From Deltaproteobacteria bacterium (GTDB lineage Bacteria > Desulfobacterota > DSM-4660 > Desulfatiglandales > HGW-15), in assembly GCA_020060215.1 (NCBI GenBank), contig JAGVAP010000067.1, positions 1-7,984 of the forward strand: a stretch of 7,984 bases of DNA, written 5' to 3'. Shown piece after piece: positions 1 through 7,500 of the stretch (the stretch's first letter is position 1; each line of letters begins with the position of its first letter). Below the pieces are notes generated by a model. The model searched no databases, was not told the origin of the DNA, and saw only the letters and a program-made list of their open reading frames with translations. The position numbers and the translations under genes are program-made.

Positions 1-1452
1 GATCAAGGAGATCGAGTCCGTCCGCTCCCCTGCCCGGTCCCGGAAGAGCTCGTGCACGCACCGGTCGGCGGGGGTCTCCACCTCCGCAGCGTTCCACCCG
101 AAGAGCACCTGTCGCCGTTCGGCATCGGCGAAAGGGTCCAGCCCGGAGAGCGGGCGGTCCGGATGAGCGGCCATCCCCTTCAGCAAAGACTCCAACCCCT
201 CTGCCAGCCTGCGGGCGGTATAGGCACTCAAGCGGTTCTCGTCGAAAAAGAGCTCCAGCCCGACCCTCTTCTTACCCGGTATGACAGCCAGGGTGAGCGG
301 ATAGTTGGTCCGGGTGAAATCCAGATCCGGTTCGATCCTGAGGCCGTCCTGCCTCCCTCCGGCGGGCCCATCCACCGGGTAGTTTTCAAACACGAAGAGG
401 CTCTCGAAGAGGGGCGTGCTCCGGTCCACCTCGCTCCAGCCTTGGATATCTACCAGGGAGCAGTGCTCGTACCGGCGGAATTCGCTTTGCAGATCCATCA
501 GCTCCCTGAGCATAAAAAGGGGTGTGGCATCCGGCCTCACCCGGACGCGGACGGGCAGGGTATTGATGAACAGGCCCACCATGCTCTCTGCGCCCGGCAG
601 GTCCGCGGGACGCCCCGAAACCGTAGCGCCGAAGACCACGTCCTCCTCGCCGCTGAACCGGCTGAGCAGAATCGCCCATGCCCCTTGGAACAGCGTATTC
701 ACGGTCATGCCGCGCTCCCGGGAAAAATGTACGAGCGCCCTTGTTGTCTCCTCCGATACCTCGGACTGCATAGCTGTATAGCCGTCCTTGGTCCCGCCCG
801 GCGGTCCATCCGCTGGAAGGTGCGTGGGCTCTGCAAATCCCTTCAGGTTGGTGCGCCAGAATTCCTCGGCCGAACCCTTATCCTGCCGCTTGAGCCATGC
901 GATATAATCCCTGTAGGGGGGAGCGGTCGGGAAGGCGGGCTCCTTGCCCCTGCAGAGCGATTCGTAAGCGGAAAAGACTCCGTTGAGGACGATCGGTGTG
1001 GACCAGCCGTCCAGCAGAAGGTGGTGGTGACTCCAGACAAAGCGGTAGGCGTCCTCGGCGGTTCGAATCAGGGTCAGCCTCATCAGGGGAGCTTCCGCGA
1101 GGTCGAACCCCTTTTTCCTGTCGGACGCTAGAAAAGCTCGGAAACTGCGCTCCTGCTCCTCATCGGACATGAGACGCCAGTCCTCAAGCGCGAGGTTCAC
1201 ATCCACATTCCTGTGGACGACCTGCAGCGGCTCGTCCAGATCCTCCCAGACAAAACCGGTCCGCAAGGCGGGGTGCTGCCGGACCACACCCTGCCAGGCC
1301 CGTTCGAAGGCGGCAATGTCGAGTTCGCCGCGGAGGGTCCAGCTCGCCTGTTCGAAGTAGACCTCTGTTTCAGGGGCGTAGATCGAGTGGTACAGCATCC
1401 CCTGCTGCATAGGGGAGAGCGGGTAGATATCTTCGATGTTCCTGTCACTCAT
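1..1452 (-). CDS. Nonribosomal peptide synthetase, N-terminal part (C domain and start of A domain)
   Basis: The next subunit of the same line; 484 codons are visible and the frame is still open at base 1. It starts MSDRNIEDIYPLSPMQQGML, the common start of acceptor subunits. The C domain follows, with active-site HHLLLDG (1006-1026, residues 143-149, inside a triple histidine), GLFINTLPVRV (from residue 293) and YEHCSLVDIQGWS. From about residue 465, CVHELFRDRAGER opens an A domain that runs out of the window. ATG at 1450-1452 is chosen because the docking and C motifs begin directly behind it and AAGGAAG lies 10 nt upstream. The upstream protein ends in an E domain, so this C domain should accept a D-residue donor (DCL type), which the SHHHLLLDGWS form supports. 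The chain-releasing module is not in view. Confidence 0.95.
   Translation of the reverse strand, partial: MSDRNIEDIYPLSPMQQGMLYHSIYAPETEVYFEQASWTLRGELDIAAFERAWQGVVRQHPALRTGFVWEDLDEPLQVVHRNVDVNLALEDWRLMSDEEQERSFRAFLASDRKKGFDLAEAPLMRLTLIRTAEDAYRFVWSHHHLLLDGWSTPIVLNGVFSAYESLCRGKEPAFPTAPPYRDYIAWLKRQDKGSAEEFWRTNLKGFAEPTHLPADGPPGGTKDGYTAMQSEVSEETTRALVHFSRERGMTVNTLFQGAWAILLSRFSGEEDVVFGATVSGRPADLPGAESMVGLFINTLPVRVRVRPDATPLFMLRELMDLQSEFRRYEHCSLVDIQGWSEVDRSTPLFESLFVFENYPVDGPAGGRQDGLRIEPDLDFTRTNYPLTLAVIPGKKRVGLELFFDENRLSAYTARRLAEGLESLLKGMAAHPDRPLSGLDPFADAERRQVLFGWNAAEVETPADRCVHELFRDRAGERTDSISLI
103..1431 (-). other. Condensation domain, probably DCL type
   Basis: Joins the D-epimerized donor chain delivered by the preceding subunit to the next amino acid. 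The first core motif is LSPMQQGMLYHS, and the catalytic HHLLLDG is at 1006-1026 with both histidines present. The triple-His SHHHLLLDGW form and the subunit-initial position after an E-terminated protein both fit DCL domains such as that of tyrocidine synthetase 2. The subtype call is inferred from motif shape and context, not from a tree. Confidence 0.85.
1393..1452 (-). other. N-terminal acceptor docking (COM-like) segment
   Basis: The first 20 residues, ending PLSPMQQGML, match the acceptor end of E-to-C subunit junctions in NRPS lines. The segment before the C domain proper is short and acidic (DRNIEDIY), complementary in charge to the basic tail of the upstream protein. The pairing is inferred. 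Confidence 0.55.
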
Positions 1453-1462
1453 CGGTCGCTCA

Positions 1463-1469
1463 CTTCCTT
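1463..1469 (-). promoter_or_regulatory. Shine-Dalgarno-like site of the second NRPS gene
   Basis: AAGGAAG on the minus strand, 10 nt before the ATG at 1452. It supports that start. The GTG beginning 11 nt upstream of the ATG is out of frame. Confidence 0.5.
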
Positions 1470-1480
1470 CGGAATGAAAA

Positions 1481-1549
1481 CATCACATCCGCCACGAAGA
1501 GACGGAGACACGAAGGGTTGGAGAGAAGGACACCACATCCGCCACAAAG
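1481..1549. repeat. Intergenic 19-bp direct repeat with 8-bp periodic stretch
   Basis: CATCACATCCGCCACGAAG (1481-1499) recurs as CACCACATCCGCCACAAAG (1531-1549) with two mismatches and a 50-bp offset. Between them, 1491-1516 has a rough 8-bp period (gccacgaa, gagacgga, gacacgaa). This resembles dispersed intergenic repeats seen in environmental genomes; no function is visible. Confidence 0.65.
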
Positions 1550-1570
1550 GCCAATAAAGCCCGGTCTCCC

Positions 1571-1584
1571 TTGGACATTGGACA
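1571..1584. repeat. Heptamer pair abutting the stop codon of the first NRPS gene
   Basis: Two perfect copies of TTGGACA on the plus strand (1571-1577, 1578-1584), separated from the stop codon (1587-1589) by only two bases. A different heptamer from those inside the gene, but the same unit length. Confidence 0.8.
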
Positions 1585-1586
1585 TT

Positions 1587-4500
1587 CTACCGTCTTTTTG
1601 GCGGGGTTTTCTTCTTCCCGACCCTGGTGAGGATCCTGTCCAGACCCTTTTGATTCAGGTCGGCCAGTGCAAAATCCGAAGGCGAAAGCCCCCCCGACTC
1701 CGGTTGGCGGCAATGGGCGATGATGGCCCGCAGGGCGTCAAGGTACTCCCGGCCCAGCTTTTCAATCGTGCTCCGTCGGTATATGTTCCTGCTGTATGTC
1801 CATTCCAGGTTCAACCGGCCCTGCGATATCCCGCCGTTGATTTCCAGCAGATGGGTCATGAAACCTCTCGAACTGCGATCCGAGCCCCGGGATTCCGGGG
1901 CCGCTTCAAAGGGCGCATCCTCATGAAGAGACCGGTCGAATTGCCCCAGGTAATTGAAGCCGATCTGCGGCCGAGGCTGAGATTTCACCCTTTCCGCGAT
2001 TTCCGGATCAGGGCAGAGGTAACGCAACACCCCGTAGCCGAACCCCTTGGAGGGGATCCGCCGCAACTGCTCCTTCACTGCAATCAGCAGCCCACCCGGA
2101 TCTTCTGCGCGGGGAAGGGAGAGTGCAGCGGGATAGCAACAGGTGAACCAGCCCACGGTCCTGGAGACATCCGCGTCTGCAAGAAAGGTCTCCCGCCCGT
2201 GCCCCTCCATCTCGACCAGCATTGTCCTCCGGCCCGTCCACCCGCAGACCGCCTGTAGCAGGGCCGCGAGCAGAACATCGTTGACCTCGGTCCTGTATGC
2301 TGCGACCGTTTCCCGAAGCAGGGCCTCCGTCTCCTCCGGGCCGAGGCTGACTGCAACCACTTCGGCCGAATCTTCGGTGTTGGCGCCGCCCGGATGGTCC
2401 ATCGGAAGGGGCTGCGGTTCTCCCTTTGCCAGGTTCAACCAGAACGGCAGCTCCGCCCTTGCCTTCTCCGTTCCCGCGTGGAGTCTCAGCCGCTCCGCCC
2501 AGTACTGAAAGGATGTGGTCTTCAAAGGGAGTCGAGGTCTCATCCCCTGCCGGAGGTCCTCGTACACCGCGAGCAGGTCCTGCAGGAAAATCCGCCAGGA
2601 AACGCCGTCCATGATCAGGTGATGGAAGACCAACAGGAGCCGACCGGGCCGTTCAGGCCCAAGCTCGAAGAGGGCCATCCTCGACAAGGGTCCGCCCGAG
2701 AGGCTCAGACTCGCCTGCAGAGCGGCACAGTCGGCCTCGATCTCGGGGCCCCGGGCCTTTTCGGGAAGATCGGAGAGGTCAATACACGCGAACGTCCCCC
2801 CCGCTGTATCGGCATGGACCTGGCGCCACCCCTCGGCCGTGGGCTCGAACCGCAGCCGAAGCGCGTCATGATGCGCCAGGAGGTGTTTCTCCGATTCGGA
2901 CAAAAGGCCGGGGTCCAGCCGCCTTTTCAACCGGAGCAGAAGGGCCTGGTTCCAATGGTGGGGATCCGGGAACCGCTGCTCAAAGAACCACTGCTGAATC
3001 GGGGTCAATGGGACCGGACCCGCAGCGGTCCCCTGCTCGGCCCTGATCACGGCCCCGGAATCGGACGCCACGCGCGCCAGGCCTGCGACCGTGGGCAACT
3101 CGAAGAGTTGTCTCGAGGAAAGGCCGAGTCCCTCCTGAGCGGCCCTGGCGATCACCTGTACTGCCAGTATGGAGTCTCCGCCAAGTTCGAAGAAATTGTC
3201 ATGGACGCCCACCCGCTCCAATCCGAGCACCTCCGACCAGATCCGGGCGAGGATTCTTTCCTCCTTTGTAGTCGGGGCGATGCCGATGTGCTCCCCTTCA
3301 GACGGAACGTGCTCCGGAGAGGGCAGCGCCCGCCGGTCGATCTTGCCGGTAGGAGTCAAAGGAAGGGATTCCAGGAACGTGAAGGAGAAAGGAATCATGT
3401 AGTTCGGTAATCGCTCGCCCAAGAAGCCCCTCAAGACCTCCATGGAAGGAGGGGGCTGCCCCTGAGCGGGTACGAGGTAGGCTGCAAGCGTCTTTCCGCC
3501 GGACCGGCCGCGGTCTGTGGCGATGACGGCCGCATCCCTTATTCCAGGATGCTTTTTCAGAACGGTCTCGATCTCGCCGGGTTCGACCCGGAAACCACGA
3601 ATCTTCACCTGATGGTCCATGCGGCCGATGTATTCGAGGTTGCCGTCCGGAAGATAACGCGCCAGGTCGCCGGTGCGGTAGAGCCGCTCTCCCGAGTGAC
3701 GAGTGACGAGTGACGAGTGACCATTGACGATGAAAGGGTCGGGGACGAATGCTTCTGCCGTCCGGTCCGGCCGGTTCAAGTATCCCCGGGCCACCCCTGG
3801 GCCGCCTATGTACAGCTCTCCCAGCACGCCGGCGGGAACGGGCCTCTGACGCCCGTCCAGGATATAGGCCCGCATGTTGGCGATGGGACGCCCGATGGAC
3901 ACCGGGGGCTCCGGATCGCTGCAATCAAATGGAGTGGAGCTTTCATACAGGGTCGCAATGACGGCGCTCTCCGTGGGACCGTAGGTGTTTATGCAGGCGC
4001 CATGCGGTCCGGATAGCTTATACCAGGTCGAGAGTCTTTCGGCGGAAGCCGTTTCTCCACCGATGACGACGAGCCGGAGCGGTTCAGGGACCCGAGCACC
4101 GGCAAGGGACAGCTCATAGACCCATTCGTGCCAGTAGGCCGTGGGCAGGTCCAGGACGGTAATGCCCTCCCGCTCCACGAGCTCCGCCATCTCTCTCCCC
4201 GAAAGGGGCATCTCATCGGGTCTCAGGACGAGTGTCGCGCCATTCTCCAGGGTCGGAAAGATCTCCTCCACGGCAGCGTCGAAGCCGATGGTTGCAAACT
4301 GCAGCACCCGGTCATGGGCCTGGAGACGAAAGGACCCGGTTACCGACAGGTTGTGGTTGAGAACGCTTCGGTGGCTGATCATGACGCCCTTAGGTCTTCC
4401 GGTGGATCCCGAGGTGTAAATGACATAGAGCAGGTTCGAGGGATCGATATCCACGCAGGGGTTTTCATCGGATTCCAGGGCGATCAGGGGCCAATCGGTG

Positions 4501-7500
4501 TCCAGGAAGACAGAGGTCCAGGGTCCAGGGTCCAGGGTCCAGGGTCGAAAGCCCGAATCCTGACCTCTGACCTCTGACCTCCGGGTTCCGGCCTCTGAGA
4601 GCTGACCGCTGAGGGCTGAAAGCTTCTCCTTCGTCAGAATGACCCCCACCCCCGAGTCCTCGATCATATAGGCCAGCCTGTCAGGAGGATACGAAGGGGC
4701 CATTGGCACGTACGCTCCGCCGGCTTTGAGTATCCCGAGCAGGCCGATGATCATTTCCGGGGAGCGCTCCACGCAAAGGGCGACCGGTGTGTCCGGTCCC
4801 ACTCCATGGCCCCGGAGGCGGTGGGCCACACGGTTGGACCATCGATTCAACTCCCCGTATGTCAGATGATGCTCTTTCCAGACCACTGCCACCGCGTCAG
4901 GAGCTCGGTTCGCCTGTTCTTCAACGAGGCTGTGAACGCGTGTGGCCCGGGGCAGTGCCTTTGCCGTGGCGTTCCATTCGAGCAGGAGCTGCCGCTCCTC
5001 CGCTTCTGAAGGCAGGGGCAGATCGCAGACGGACCGATCGGGATCGGCTGCGATCACCTCCAGCAGTTTTTGAAATCTCCCGGCAAGGCGCTCCATTGTG
5101 GCCCCATCGAAGAGATCGGAGTTGTATTCGAAGGAGCCGCTCAACCCTCCTTCCCCGTCACCGATCACGAGGGTCAGGTCGAAGGTCGCCACACCGGTCT
5201 CGACCTCCATCGGATGCATGGTGAGGCCGGGGAGTTCGAACCCTTTCATTGGGGCGTTTTGAAGTACGAACATGGCCTGGAAGAGGGGGCTGTGGCTGGT
5301 GTCACGTTCTGGCTTCAACGCATCCACGACCATTTCGAAGGGCAGATCCTGGTGCATGTACGCCTCGAGGGAGACCTTCCGCACCCGGCGCAGCAGTTCA
5401 CGAAAGCTGGGGTCTCCGGAAAGATCCGTGCGGAGCACCAGGGTGTTGATGAAGCACCCGATCATCCGTTCGATCTCCGATCGGTTGCGGTTGGCGATGG
5501 GGGTCCCGACGCAGATGTCCTCCTGGCCCGTATAGCTGAACAGGAGCGCCTTGAAGCCCGCCAGCAGGGTCATGAACAAGGTCGCCCCTTCCTTGTCTCC
5601 CAGGGCCTTGAGTCGGCTGCAGAGATCCTGTGGCAGGCTGAACAGCACTCGTCCGCCGCGATCGGTCTGATAGGCCGGCCGGGGCCGATCGGTAGGCAAT
5701 GCCAGGAGGGGAGGGCTGTCGCTCAACTGCCTCGTCCAGTAGCCGAGCTGGGTCTCCAGCACCTCACCCTGGAGCCACTCCCGCTGCCAGCATGCGAAGT
5801 CCGCGTACTGGATGGGGAGCCTCTCCATGGGCGAAGGTTTCCCCATCGAGACGGAATGGTAGAGGGACGCCATCTCTTGAACCAGCACGCCCGCAGACCA
5901 TCCGTCCGACACAATGTGGTGCATGGTCAGAAGGGCCACGTGATCCTCTTCGCCCAGCCGGAGCAGGCCGGTCCTCAGGAGGGGGCCCTCGGCCAGACGA
6001 AACGGACGGCGGGCCTCCTCGGCAGCCAGCCTCTGGGCCTCCTTTTCTTTTTGCTCCGAAGGCAGCTCGCTCAGGTCCACCACCGGCAGGGTGATGTCGG
6101 TACTCGATCCAATGACCTGCCTCGGCTTCCCGTTGGACGTGGGAAAGGTGGTTCGGAGGATCTCATGGCGCCTGACGATCTCCTGCACGCTCCTCTCCAG
6201 GGCCTCTACGTCCAGGCGGCCCGATAAACGCAGCGCATCCGGAACATTGTACAGGGGGCTCTCCGGCTCCAGCTGATCAAAGAACCAGAGCCTCTGCTGC
6301 GAGAAGGAAAGGGGAAGATCTCCGCTTCTTGCCACGGGCACCATGGGCGGGGCCTGGATGCCCATCTCCGACCTCTTCGCGATCTCCACCTGCTGAGCGA
6401 ACTCCCCCAGGCCGGGCCACTCGAACAGGGTGCGCAAGGGGATCTCCACCTGGAAGGCAGACCGCACCCTGGAGACGAGTTGGGTAGCCAGGAGGGAATG
6501 CCCTCCAAGGTCGAAGAAGTTGTCGCCGACACCTATGCGTTCCAGACCGAGGAGCTCCCTCCAGATCCCGGCGAGCATCTCTTCCGTCGGTGTACGGGGG
6601 GCGACATAGTTCTCCTGGACTGGAGCCGCGCTCTCCGGCGGTGGCAGGGATTTTCGGTCCACCTTCCCGTTCGGTGAAAGCGGGAGGGAGTCGAGCAGGA
6701 TGAATGTCGCGGGGATCATATAGTCGGGAAGCCTGGCCTTGAGGAAACCCCTCAGATCGGGAAGGGAAAGATCCCCGCCCGGTTGGGCCACGACATAGGC
6801 CGCGAGTTGATGGGAGTCTCCGCGCCCTTGCCTGCCGGGAGACCGGGCGGTATTGGCGGCGATGACCGCCGCTTCCTGGACTACAGGGTGCTCTTTCAGG
6901 GTGGACTCGATCTCCCCGGTCTCGATGCGGAACCCCCGGATCTTGATCTGATGATCCATCCGGCCCAGGAATTCGATGCTTCCGTCGGGTAGGTATCGGG
7001 CCATGTCACCGGTGCGATAGAGCCTGGTCCCTCTCCCTGCAGGCTGATGGGTTTCGCTGCGCTCCACCCATCCTACGGCCTGACCTTTGATCTGGAAGGG
7101 ATCGGGGACGAACCTCTCTGCGGTCAGGTCGGGCCTTTGCAGGTAACCCCTAGCCACGCCGAGCCCCCCGACGAAGAGCTCTCCGGCAATACCGATCGGC
7201 TGATGGTGCAGCCGCCGGTCCAGGACATGGACGCGGCTCCCTGCAAAGGGACGGCCTATGGGGACCGCGCGGTCATCGGAAAGATCCACGCACCTGCCTT
7301 CGAAGTATGTGCTGTCTATGGTGGCCTCGGCGAGGCCGAAGGAGTTGATGAGACGGGTGTCCGGCCCGGTGAAGCGTCGGAAATCCTTGTACTCCTTCAC
7401 GCTCCAGAAGTCCGAACCGCAAACGAGCAGACGCATGAAGCCGAGGTCGGCTGCGTTTTCCGCCAGGTAGTCGACGAGGTTTCGGAGCACGGCCGGGACG

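Larger units (their letters stand above)
1453..1586. other. Intergenic gap between the two NRPS genes
   Basis: 134 bp between the TAG at 1587 and the ATG at 1452. It contains repeat material: a heptamer pair next to the stop, a degenerate 8-bp periodic stretch, and a 19-bp direct repeat. A Shine-Dalgarno-like site lies just before the second gene. I see no convincing hairpin followed by a T-run on the minus strand, so both genes are probably in one transcript. Confidence 0.7.
3318..4949 (-). other. Adenylation domain 2 (complete), acidic pocket of uncertain substrate
   Basis: Activates the residue later epimerized. Visible motifs: LTYGELN (A1 region), LKAGGAYVPM (A2), YVIYTSGSTGRPKG (A3, 4386-4427), FDAAVEEIF (A4), NTYGPTE (A5, 3969-3989), GELYIGGPGVARGY (A6), YRTGD (A7), GRMDHQVKIRGFR (A8) and TGKIDRRAL (A10). 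The hand-aligned pocket code is D-A-E-D-V-G-T-V-I-K. Acidic residues at the third and fourth positions would suit a basic or polar side chain, but I cannot assign a substrate. Short-repeat insertions lie at 4515-4619 (between A2 and A3) and 3694-3728 (between A6 and A7), the same two places as in A domain 1. Confidence 0.95.

Noticed and set aside
52..1131. Long plus-strand open frame of 359 codons
   Set aside because: It is antisense to the C domain of the second NRPS gene; the translation has no recognisable motif and the minus strand frame encodes clear NRPS motifs throughout.
1550..1586. Rho-independent terminator after the first NRPS gene
   Set aside because: No stable stem followed by a T-run is visible on the minus strand.
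1483..1713. Minus-strand small open frame bridging the gap between the genes
   Set aside because: It overlaps the end of the first NRPS gene out of frame and is built largely from repeat DNA; no ribosome binding site or family is evident.
2394..3410. Plus-strand open frame of 338 codons
   Set aside because: Antisense to the E and T domains; a by-product of GC-rich codon usage.
3694..3728. CRISPR array
   Set aside because: Units are 7 bp, directly adjacent and without spacers, and lie within a coding frame.
3298..3924. Minus-strand open frame of 208 codons in another frame
   Set aside because: It overlaps A domain 2 out of frame and lacks domain motifs.
5070..6227. Plus-strand open frame of 385 codons
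   Set aside because: Antisense to the condensation domain with no family resemblance.
6807..6854. Third repeat insertion in A domain 1, near A9 (NTARSPGRQGRGDSHQ)
   Set aside because: The loop is a little longer than usual, but there is no repeated unit or clear palindrome beyond a 9-bp near-symmetry; natural loop variation explains it.
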